NCBI GenBank assembly: GCA_017556885.1
Contig: JAFYLV010000146.1
Location: 1 to 7,243 of the forward strand
DNA from: Clostridia bacterium
GTDB taxonomy: Bacteria; Bacillota; Clostridia; Oscillospirales; QAMX01
Length of the DNA stretch: 7,243 nucleotides
Direction of reading: 5' to 3'
The notes under the pieces were generated by a model. It did not search any database. It saw only the letters and a list, made by a program, of their open reading frames with translations, and was not told the origin of the DNA. This document shows, one piece after another, positions 1-5,964 of the stretch; position 1 is the first letter of the stretch; each line of letters opens with the position of its first letter. The position numbers and the translations under genes were made by a program.

Positions 1-125
1 ACGTCTCTGCAGATACCGGCACCAAAGTACTGGACCGTATCGCAACCGCCTTCCGGCGGGAGAATCCCAAATCACCGGCATATTTACGCACCTCGCTCTT
101 ACCTATGTCCCTGCCGGAATTTTAA
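1..125 (+). CDS. C-terminal fragment of an unidentified protein (5' end outside window)
   Basis: An open frame enters from the left edge (first full codon at position 3) and reads 40 codons to a TAA at 123-125. The peptide begins VSADTGTKVLDRIATAF and ends with LLPMSLPEF. Codon use, with many C/G third positions, resembles the downstream genes, and a rho-independent terminator begins 8 bp after the stop, which supports a real gene end. I do not recognise the family. A short helix with a GxKVLDRI pattern faintly recalls the C-terminal helix of CapA-like (poly-gamma-glutamate synthesis type) metallophosphatases, but 40 residues are too few to claim this. Confidence 0.55.
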   Translation, partial: VSADTGTKVLDRIATAFRRENPKSPAYLRTSLLPMSLPEF

Positions 126-133
126 AAAACCAA

Positions 134-172
134 ACGGCCCTGTCTGCAAGATACGCGTCAGGGCCGTATTTT
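134..172 (+). terminator. Rho-independent terminator after the upstream gene
   Basis: A perfect 9-bp inverted repeat, ACGGCCCTG at 134-142 and CAGGGCCGT at 159-167, has a 16-nt loop and is followed by A-TTTT (168-172). It lies 8 bp after the stop of the upstream gene and only 18 bp before the methyltransferase start. The U-tract is short, so termination may be incomplete. That would fit the lack of visible room for a promoter before the next gene. Confidence 0.8.
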
Positions 173-190
173 CAAAGGAACTGTAATTTT

Positions 191-1012
191 ATGCCAAATA
201 TCATCCGACTCACTGATCTTTCCTCTCCGGAGGCACAGGTTTTCTCCCGGCTGACCGAGGCCCAGCTCCGCAACGTGCTGGAGCCGGAAAAGGGTATCTT
301 CATCGCTGAGAGCACCAAAGTCATCGGAACCGCGCTGGATTCCGGCTATGAGCCGCTTTCCATCCTGTGCGAAGAAAAGCACATCACCGGGCAGGCCGCC
401 GACATCATTGCCCGCTGCGGCGACATTCCCGTATATACCGCTGACCGCGAGGTCCTGCAGCAGCTGACCGGCTTTTCCTTGACGCGCAGCGTGCTCTGCG
501 CCTTCCGTCGGCCGCCGCTCCCCACCCCCGAAGATGTTCTCAGGAACACCCGACGCATCGCGGTGCTGGAGGGCGTGGTGGATTCCACAAACATCGGTGC
601 TATTTTCCGTTCTGCCGCCGCCCTCGGAATGGACGGCGTACTGCTCTCCCCCACCTGCTGCGATGCCTACAATCGCCGGGCGGTGCGCGTCAGCATGGGC
701 ACCGTTTTTCAGGTACCCTGGACATATCTTCCCTGGCCGGAGGAGGGGCTTTCCATTCTCCGCCGCGCAGGCTTTTCCACCGCCGCCATGGCCCTGTCCG
801 ACGATTCCGTCTCCATCGATGACGAAGCCCTGCACAGTGAAGAACGTCTCGCTATCGTTCTCGGCACTGAGGGCGACGGTCTTGCCGCCGACACCGTCGC
901 GCGCTGCGACCGCACGGTGCGCATTCCCATGCAGCACGGCGTGGATTCCCTCAACGTTGCCGCAGCGGGCGCCGTAGCCTTCTGGGAACTTCGGGCACGG
1001 AAAGGAAAATAA
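191..1012 (+). CDS. TrmH/SpoU-family RNA 2'-O-methyltransferase
   Basis: Predicted 273-residue SPOUT-class methyltransferase that would transfer a methyl group from S-adenosylmethionine to a ribose 2'-OH of rRNA or tRNA in the cytoplasm. The three family motifs are visible. Motif 1 is N134-x-G136-x3-R140 followed by SAAALGMDGV. Motif 2 is LGTEGDGL around residues 224-231. Motif 3 is IPMQHGVDSLNVAAA (245-259), which helps form the trefoil-knot cofactor site. Residues 1 to ~110 resemble the substrate-binding N-domain of RlmB/TsnR-like members, with the typical EKGIFIAES-type segment near residue 33. The ATG at 191 is preceded by AAAGGA (174-179) at a slightly long spacing. The gene is 2 bp upstream of the HAD gene, so co-transcription is very likely. 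The family is clear; the target nucleotide cannot be told from sequence. Confidence 0.93.
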   Translation: MPNIIRLTDLSSPEAQVFSRLTEAQLRNVLEPEKGIFIAESTKVIGTALDSGYEPLSILCEEKHITGQAADIIARCGDIPVYTADREVLQQLTGFSLTRSVLCAFRRPPLPTPEDVLRNTRRIAVLEGVVDSTNIGAIFRSAAALGMDGVLLSPTCCDAYNRRAVRVSMGTVFQVPWTYLPWPEEGLSILRRAGFSTAAMALSDDSVSIDDEALHSEERLAIVLGTEGDGLAADTVARCDRTVRIPMQHGVDSLNVAAAGAVAFWELRARKGK

Positions 1013-1014
1013 GT

Positions 1015-1662
1015 ATGCGTAAATTCATTCTCTTCGATCTTGACGGGACTCTGACCGATCCCGCCGAAGGCATCACAAAATCCGTTGCCTATGCCCTTTC
1101 CGCCTACGGTATCGAGGTTTCCGATCGGAGCACCCTCAACTGTTTTATCGGTCCGCCCCTTGCGGAATCCTTCTCTGTCTATTTCGGTTTTTCCGAGACG
1201 GATGCAAAAGCCGCCGTCGATAAATACCGTGAATACTTCTCCGTCACCGGTCTTTTTGAAAACGAAGTCTATGACGGCATCCCGGAGATGCTCACCGCCC
1301 TGCGGAATGCGGGACACGTTCTCGCCGTCGCCACCTCCAAGCCCACCGTTTTCTCTGACCGCATTCTGGAACGGTTCGACCTTATGAAGTATTTTGATTA
1401 TACCCTCGGAAGCGAGTTGGACGGCCGCCGCGTCAACAAGGCGGAGGTCATCACAGAAGTCATGGCCCATCTCGGTGCCTCGCCGGAGGATACGCTGATG
1501 ATCGGCGATCGCAAACACGATATCCTCGGCGCAAAAAACTGCGGCATCCCCGCCGTCGGTGTGCTCTACGGTTACGGCGACGAAGCCGAACTCACCGCCG
1601 CCGGTGCCGCCGCCCTCGCCGTCCGCCCCACCGATATCCCGGAGCTCATCCGCGGACTTTAA
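1015..1662 (+). CDS. HAD-family hydrolase, phosphoglycolate phosphatase / 5'-nucleotidase-like
   Basis: Predicted 215-residue cytoplasmic phosphatase of HAD subfamily IA. The catalytic motifs are complete. Motif I is FDLDGTLTD, with nucleophile D8 and acid/base D10. Motif II is T107-S108-K109. The motif III lysine is probably K142. Motif IV is GDRKHD at 164-169, with D165 and D169 as metal ligands. The insertion between motifs I and II (about 15-85) is a helical C1-type cap containing FIGPPLAESF, typical of Gph-like and 5'-nucleotidase-like members. The C-terminus carries GVLYGYGDEAEL, also typical of this group. The start is set by AAAGGA at 1001-1006, 8 nt from the ATG and inside the end of the preceding methyltransferase gene. 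The physiological substrate (phosphoglycolate, a nucleotide or another phosphoester) is not determinable. Its last 152 bp are duplicated downstream at 4584-4735. Confidence 0.93.
   Translation: MRKFILFDLDGTLTDPAEGITKSVAYALSAYGIEVSDRSTLNCFIGPPLAESFSVYFGFSETDAKAAVDKYREYFSVTGLFENEVYDGIPEMLTALRNAGHVLAVATSKPTVFSDRILERFDLMKYFDYTLGSELDGRRVNKAEVITEVMAHLGASPEDTLMIGDRKHDILGAKNCGIPAVGVLYGYGDEAELTAAGAAALAVRPTDIPELIRGL
1511..1662 (+). repeat. Direct repeat, left copy (3' end of the intact HAD gene)
   Basis: This 152-bp stretch, covering codons from the end of motif IV to the TAA stop, recurs as an ungapped direct repeat at 4584-4735. By eye count, 131 of 152 positions match (about 86%). Of the codon differences, 12 are synonymous and 7 change an amino acid. 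The two copies flank the MutS-like gene pair. Confidence 0.95.
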
Positions 1663-1691
1663 ACCGTTTTCTTCGCATCCAGATCCTCTTT

Positions 1692-1699
1692 AAAGGGAG
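1692..1699 (+). promoter_or_regulatory. Ribosome binding site deciding the start of the first MutS-like gene
   Basis: AAAGGGAG lies 2 nt before an ATG at 1702 but 8 nt before a second in-frame ATG at 1708. Normal Shine-Dalgarno spacing favours 1708, making the protein MYSAV... rather than MLMYSAV... . Confidence 0.7.
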
Positions 1700-1707
1700 T
1701 TATGCTT

Positions 1708-3156
1708 ATGTACAGCGCAGTCCGGCTTCTGCATTTTTCCGACGGTCATCCGCTTTCGGCACAGTTTCCTGCAGATATGCAGCTTCCGCATATCCTGCAG
1801 GAAAAAACGATAGCGTATCTGCTCCGCCCCTGCACAAAAGAAGAACTTCTGCACCGGCAGGAGCTTTTTATTCTGCTGTGGGATGACCGCAATGCGCTGC
1901 TTCTTCGCGAGCTTCTGTCCGATCTTCACTCCCTGTCAATAACGCTGGATCTTCTCTCCGCTCCGGAAAGCGAATTTGAACGGCTTTATCAGCATTATCT
2001 TCTGTTGGGACAATATCTCGGTCTTTGTGAGCATTTGACATCCCTGTCTTTCCTCGGCGCTCCCTTTCTCCGCCTTGCACAGACGCTTTCCACGCCCGAG
2101 CAGCTTACATTCTGTGAGGCTGTCCGCTCGGCATACGACCGCGCAGACACTCTGTTTGCCGGTCTGCGGCAAGGCATCCTTTCCTTTTCCTCCTCCGCAA
2201 CGCTCATGAAAAACCGGGATGCCGAGAGCCTCTGCGACACGCTCTGCAGGCAAATTTCATCCCTCGGCATATCTCTCCCCGCCCGTACCGATCTGCGGAT
2301 CCGGGTCAACCGCACCCTATCCAATGCCATCACCGAGCAGTATCCCATGGAAATTGCCGAAATCACAGGGCTTCTTTCCGTCTATCCGCCGGAATTGCTC
2401 TCCACACCGCTTGAGCTGATCGATGACCTCAAATTTATTCTGGACATTTCCGCACTGATCCTGCGCGGCCGTGCTGCCGGATTGCCGGTCTGCATCCCCC
2501 AAATCAGCGACCACCCCCTTTTCCGTGCCGAGGCCGCTGCCGATCCTTCACTGCTTGCAAAGGAAGACGCTCAGATCGTTCCCAACGATATTCGACTGGA
2601 ACCCGGCTCACCGTTTGCTTTCCTTGTGGGCGCAAACGGCGGCGGAAAAACCACATATCTTCGCACCATCGGCATCAATTTCCTGCTTTTCCGTGCGGGC
2701 TGCCCAATTTTTGCCCGTTCTGCCGAAATATACCCCTTCCCCTATGCCGCCGCACATTTCCCCACCGACGAACGCTTTTCCGGTGTCGGCAGACTGCAGG
2801 ACGAGCATCTGCGGTTGAATTCTATCCTTGCCTCTGCAGCCGTCCCATCTCTTTTATTGTTGAACGAGACCTTCAGCGGCACCGATGCTGCCCGTGGCTT
2901 TCGGTATCTCTGTGACACCGCAGAGATGATCAAACCCACCGGTCATTTCGGCGTATGGGTAACCCATTTTCATGAGGTAACAGACCTCGGATTCCCCATA
3001 CTGACGGCAGAGATCGATCCGCAGGACGAAAACCGCCGAACCTACCGCATCACCTCCGGCGGCAGCGGACATTCCTCCTTTGCGGCGGATATTCTGCGCA
3101 AATACCGCCTGGATCCCGAATCCCTGAAGAAGCGAGGTGTCCGGAATGTCCTGTAG
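1708..3156 (+). CDS. MutS-like ATPase, first of a pair (lacks mismatch-recognition domains)
   Basis: Predicted 482-residue protein with a C-terminal MutS-type ABC ATPase. The Walker A loop is GANGGGKTT (308-316, K314). A signature-like helix SGVGRLQDE precedes the Walker B strand LLLLNETF (N386-E387), and H420 in VTHFHE is the switch histidine. The N-terminal half is helical and contains LLRPCTKEELLHRQ, a segment paralleled in the next gene. The mismatch-recognition domain I and its Phe-x-Glu motif are absent; full MutS is roughly 850 residues. Walker B has Asn where classical MutS has Asp, while the catalytic Glu is kept. The C-terminus continues for 62 residues past H420 and includes SGHSSFAADILRKYRL, like the closing helix of MutS ATPase domains. 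An alternative ATG lies at 1702. The 3' end overlaps the next gene by 11 bp. The ATPase family is clear; the substrate is unknown, with branched or mismatched DNA or RNA only a guess. Confidence 0.88.
   Translation: MYSAVRLLHFSDGHPLSAQFPADMQLPHILQEKTIAYLLRPCTKEELLHRQELFILLWDDRNALLLRELLSDLHSLSITLDLLSAPESEFERLYQHYLLLGQYLGLCEHLTSLSFLGAPFLRLAQTLSTPEQLTFCEAVRSAYDRADTLFAGLRQGILSFSSSATLMKNRDAESLCDTLCRQISSLGISLPARTDLRIRVNRTLSNAITEQYPMEIAEITGLLSVYPPELLSTPLELIDDLKFILDISALILRGRAAGLPVCIPQISDHPLFRAEAAADPSLLAKEDAQIVPNDIRLEPGSPFAFLVGANGGGKTTYLRTIGINFLLFRAGCPIFARSAEIYPFPYAAAHFPTDERFSGVGRLQDEHLRLNSILASAAVPSLLLLNETFSGTDAARGFRYLCDTAEMIKPTGHFGVWVTHFHEVTDLGFPILTAEIDPQDENRRTYRITSGGSGHSSFAADILRKYRLDPESLKKRGVRNVL
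3134..3137 (+). promoter_or_regulatory. Ribosome binding site deciding the start of the second MutS-like gene
   Basis: GAGG (within GCGAGG, 3132-3137) lies inside the end of the first MutS-like gene, 8 nt before the ATG at 3146. An in-frame GTG at 3137 overlaps this site and has only a weak purine stretch upstream, so the ATG is preferred. Confidence 0.6.
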
Positions 3157-4582
3157 TCTTTTATATCCCGAGGGGATCGCCCCTGCGGCCCCCATGGATC
3201 GTCGGATCCTCTACCACCTGTCTCTGGATCGCGCCTTTTCCTACATCTCTTCCGATGAAAAGCTGACCCGCCGCTTTTTCGATGTCCTTCTGCAGCCCTG
3301 CGGCAGAGAAACTGTCCTCTACCGCCAGGCCATCCTGCGGGATCTGCAGGCTGATCCGCAGATATTTGCGCGGCTTTCCTCCTTTGCAAAGGTATTGCGG
3401 GATATATCCGGGGATTTTCACCGTGCAAGCCGAGAAGTGAGCATGCTCCGCGCGGGCGGCGCGGCATCACTGTTTTCCGCACAGAACCTTCTGCAGATGC
3501 AGGCCAAGCATCTTGGGGATATCCTGCGCCTGCTGCGCAGCCTTGATGCCGATCTGAATAGCTGCCGCCTGCGCGCCGAAGGTCTCCTTGCGCTGCACAG
3601 GCACATTCAGGCCATCACCGATTCATCTGCCGCTTCTGCGCTGCTGCCCCTCTGCAGCCGGCTGGAGCTTTTCGAGTCCGCTGATTTGAAATGCCGCTAC
3701 CGATTGGACAAAGCCGGTCGTATCGTTGCCTTTGAGGTGGTCGAGCTTGAAGAAGAAGCCGCCTTGCAAAAGCGACCTCACCGCATCCGTCGGAAAGTTA
3801 CTCTTCCGGAAGGCATACCGTTGCAAATGACCGCCGCCGATGCGCCGAAATTTGATTCCATGAAGGCCTCCGCCTTGAAGGAGATCACACAGAACCTATC
3901 CGTTGCCTGCCGGGATCTGCTGGATCGCTTTGCTCATCTTGGCGATGAGCTGGCCTTCTACGCGGTGGCGCTTAAATACATTCGGGCCCTTGCGCAAAAG
4001 GGCTCCGCCTGCTCCTATCCCACCTTCGGAGACGGCGCACATCTGGAGTTCACCGACCTGCGGGATCTGTATCTGCTTATGACCGTTTCCGGCGCAGAGC
4101 ATATTGTTCCCTCCTCTCTGCAGTTGAATGATAACCGCGGGGTACTCCTTTACGGCGACAACGGCAGCGGAAAAACTGTCTTTCTCCGCTCCGTTTCCAC
4201 CATGCAGCTGCTGGGTCAGGCAGGACTTCCCGTCCCGGCGGAACGGGCACAGCTTTCCTGCGTTGCAGCCCTCGCCACACAGTTTTCGGAATCGGAAAAG
4301 GGCTTTCTGGAAGCAACCGCCGCCGGTCGCTTTGAGCAGGAGGTCCGTGAGCTTGCGACAATGGTCGATTCTCTCCCCGCCGGCTCTCTGGTCCTGCTCA
4401 ACGAAACCTTCCAGAGCACCGCCTATACCGAGGGTGCCGAAGGACTGTCTCACCTGCTTCACTGGTTTTCCGACCACGGTATCCGATGGATTCTGGTGAC
4501 CCACCTGCTGCAGCTGGATGAATATCTGAAAGATCTCCCCGTTGTGCGGCTGCACACCTCGGAAGGATACCGTATCAGCTGA
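3146..4582 (+). CDS. MutS-like ATPase, second of the pair, apparently shortened at its C-terminus
   Basis: Predicted 478-residue partner of the preceding gene, which it overlaps by 11 bp, so translation is probably coupled. The N-terminal half is helical and carries LLQPCGRETVLYRQAILRDL, matching the LLRPC...HRQ segment of the first protein. The C-terminal ATPase has Walker A GDNGSGKT (337-344, K343), a helix with TAAGRFEQE, Walker B LVLLNETF (N419-E420) and switch histidine H453 in VTHLLQL. Mismatch-recognition domains are absent, as in its partner. Only 25 residues follow H453, against 62 in the partner. The protein stops at GYRIS, which aligns with TYRIT in the partner, so the closing helix appears to be missing. 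The stop codon sits exactly where the HAD-gene remnant begins, suggesting the original 3' end was lost in a rearrangement. An in-frame GTG at 3137 is an alternative start. All ATPase motifs are intact, so activity is possible. Confidence 0.87.
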   Translation: MSCSLLYPEGIAPAAPMDRRILYHLSLDRAFSYISSDEKLTRRFFDVLLQPCGRETVLYRQAILRDLQADPQIFARLSSFAKVLRDISGDFHRASREVSMLRAGGAASLFSAQNLLQMQAKHLGDILRLLRSLDADLNSCRLRAEGLLALHRHIQAITDSSAASALLPLCSRLELFESADLKCRYRLDKAGRIVAFEVVELEEEAALQKRPHRIRRKVTLPEGIPLQMTAADAPKFDSMKASALKEITQNLSVACRDLLDRFAHLGDELAFYAVALKYIRALAQKGSACSYPTFGDGAHLEFTDLRDLYLLMTVSGAEHIVPSSLQLNDNRGVLLYGDNGSGKTVFLRSVSTMQLLGQAGLPVPAERAQLSCVAALATQFSESEKGFLEATAAGRFEQEVRELATMVDSLPAGSLVLLNETFQSTAYTEGAEGLSHLLHWFSDHGIRWILVTHLLQLDEYLKDLPVVRLHTSEGYRIS

Positions 4583-4583
4583 T

Positions 4584-4735
4584 GCAAGCACGATATCATC
4601 GGCGCGACAAACTGCGGGATCCCCGCCGTCGGCGTGCTCTACGGTTACGGCGACAAAGCCGAACTCACCGCCGCCAGTGCCGCCGCACTTGCCGCCCGCC
4701 CTGCCGACATTCCGGAACTAATTCGCAGTCTTTGA
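4584..4735 (+). pseudogene. Remnant of a second HAD-family hydrolase gene (3' end only); right copy of the direct repeat
   Basis: This segment encodes KHDIIGATNCGIPAVG... to ...ELIRSL and a TGA at 4733-4735. It matches the last 49 residues of the intact HAD protein at 42 of 49 positions and its DNA at about 86%, without gaps, at a constant offset of 3073 bp. The nucleophile motif, cap, Ser/Thr and Lys motifs and the first motif IV aspartate are all absent, so it cannot be a working phosphatase. There is no start codon in this frame. It is in the same frame as the second MutS-like gene, directly after that gene's TGA (4580-4582), and has no internal stop. The excess of synonymous differences (12, against 7 amino-acid changes) indicates that the parent was a functional homologue that diverged under selection before being cut. 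The stop codon differs from the intact copy (TGA instead of TAA). Confidence 0.93.
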
Positions 4736-4768
4736 CGGCAACATTTTATATAATCAAGGTAATCTTAC

Positions 4769-5908
4769 ATGAAAAAGCTTGACCAAAAGCTTCTCAACCG
4801 CCATCTTGAAGAAACCCTTTCCGCAAACTTTGCCGAAGGCAATGTCGGCGGCGCATCTCTGTACGTTTCGCAGGCCGGCGAGTGCCTCTATCATAAACAC
4901 TTTGGCCTTACCGGGGTCACGGATGGCAATCCTATCGATGACCGCACGATTTACCGCATGGCCTCCATGACCAAACCGGTTTCCGCCGTTGCGGCCATGA
5001 TCCTTGTGGATCGCGGACTTCTGCGGCTGGACGATTTTGTGGATAGCTATCTCCCCGAATATGCCGAAATGAACGTGGCAAGGCTTGAGGGTGAGGATGT
5101 CCGGATCGTTGGCACTGCCAAAAACCGACTCCGGATCCTTCACTTGCTGACCCATAGCTCCGGCATTGGCAGCGGTCCCCTCGGCACGGTGCAGAATCAG
5201 CATCTGCCCCAGGATGCCGTAGATACGCTTGACGATTCCGTGGCTTATTTTGCCAATGCACCGCTGGCCTTTGATCCCTACTCCGCGCAGGCCTACAGCG
5301 ATTTTGCCGCCTTTGACGTGCTGACAAAAATTATTGAGCTTGTCAGCGGCGAGGATTATGAGACCTTTCTGAAAAAGAATCTTTTTCTGCCTCTCGGCAT
5401 GAAGGATACCGGTTTCATTCCCTCGGAAGATCAATGGAACCGCATGATCGGCATGCACGACCGTGAAGACGGAAAAAGTATCTGCCGGACAATGCCCAAA
5501 GGATGTATTTTCACCCGTTTTCCCTGCACGCATTTTCTTGGCGGCGCGGGGCTTTTCTCCACCCTGCCGGATTACATCCGCTTTGCGGAAATGCTGCAAA
5601 ACGGCGGCGCGTTAGACGGTAACCGGATACTTTCACAAGAAGCCGTGCACGCCATTGGAAGTCAGCAGGTCCCCGATTCTATCATGCGCGGATACGAGCG
5701 TTGGGGGCTTGCCGTGCGGGTCATCGTTGGTGAAAACTGGCTTCCCCGGGGAAGCTTTGGCTGGAGCGGTGCCTACGGAACGCATTTCTGGATTGATCCC
5801 GAAAACCGCATATCTGCCATTTATCTCCGCAACAGTCTTTACGATAGCCGTGGCTGCGGAAGCATCGGCTTTGCTTTCGAAAAAGACGTCTGTGCAAGCC
5901 TAATATAA
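4769..5908 (+). CDS. Serine hydrolase, beta-lactamase/esterase EstB-like family
   Basis: Predicted 379-residue serine hydrolase with the beta-lactamase / penicillin-binding-protein fold (Pfam Beta-lactamase family). The nucleophile motif S66-M-T-K69 lies in YRMASMTKPVSA, followed by the usual helix-and-loop segment DRGLLRLDDFVDSYLPEY. The second motif is Y176-S-D178, where class C enzymes have YxN. The third motif region is FGWSGAYGTHFWIDP (G331-G337), with W-S-G replacing the H/K-x-G of beta-lactamases. Esterases of the EstB type are known to carry a W-x-G variant. LTHSSGIGSG is also typical of the family. There is no signal peptide or membrane segment, so it is probably cytoplasmic and more likely an esterase or amidase than a beta-lactamase or cell-wall enzyme; the substrate is unknown. 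AAGG at 4756-4759 is 9 nt from the ATG. The gene is separated from the MutS-like pair by the HAD remnant and is followed by a strong terminator. Confidence 0.9.
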   Translation: MKKLDQKLLNRHLEETLSANFAEGNVGGASLYVSQAGECLYHKHFGLTGVTDGNPIDDRTIYRMASMTKPVSAVAAMILVDRGLLRLDDFVDSYLPEYAEMNVARLEGEDVRIVGTAKNRLRILHLLTHSSGIGSGPLGTVQNQHLPQDAVDTLDDSVAYFANAPLAFDPYSAQAYSDFAAFDVLTKIIELVSGEDYETFLKKNLFLPLGMKDTGFIPSEDQWNRMIGMHDREDGKSICRTMPKGCIFTRFPCTHFLGGAGLFSTLPDYIRFAEMLQNGGALDGNRILSQEAVHAIGSQQVPDSIMRGYERWGLAVRVIVGENWLPRGSFGWSGAYGTHFWIDPENRISAIYLRNSLYDSRGCGSIGFAFEKDVCASLI

Positions 5909-5928
5909 GAGTTACATCTCAAAAATAT

Positions 5929-5957
5929 CACGCCCCGGCCATAATGGCCGGGGCGTG
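5929..5957. terminator. Bidirectional rho-independent terminator between convergent operons
   Basis: A perfect 12-bp stem, CACGCCCCGGCC (5929-5940) and GGCCGGGGCGTG (5946-5957), has a 5-nt loop. On the plus strand it is followed by a T-rich run (TTCTGTTTTATTCTGTTTTTT); on the minus strand it is followed by ATATTTTT. It begins 20 bp after the serine hydrolase stop and 7 bp beyond the stop of the convergent Cys-rich gene, so it serves both transcripts. Confidence 0.92.
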
Positions 5958-5964
5958 TTCTGTT

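Noticed and set aside
158..937. Long minus-strand open frame (259 codons) opposite the methyltransferase gene
   Set aside because: It is antisense to a gene with clear family motifs, is rich in Gly/Ala/Arg as expected from a GC-rich mirror frame, and has no recognisable domain. The same applies to the long antisense frames at 709-1518, 3896-4591 and 4754-5599.
1663..1701. Possible terminator or promoter between the HAD gene and the first MutS-like gene
   Set aside because: The 45-bp gap up to the chosen start shows no stable inverted repeat and no convincing -35/-10 pair, only the ribosome binding site. Read-through from the HAD gene is the simplest view.
4732..4754. Possible promoter before the serine hydrolase (TTGACG at 4732-4737, TATAAT at 4749-4754)
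   Set aside because: The spacer is only 11 bp, and a start site about 7 bp after the TATAAT would fall beyond the likely ribosome binding site at 4756-4759. The TATAAT match is probably chance in a short AT-rich gap, although a leaderless transcript cannot be excluded.
4582..4782. 66-codon Arg-rich open frame beginning with the TGATG overlap after the second MutS-like gene
   Set aside because: It reads the HAD remnant out of frame, which explains its composition (runs of Arg). The correct frame is shown by the ungapped 86% match to the intact HAD gene.
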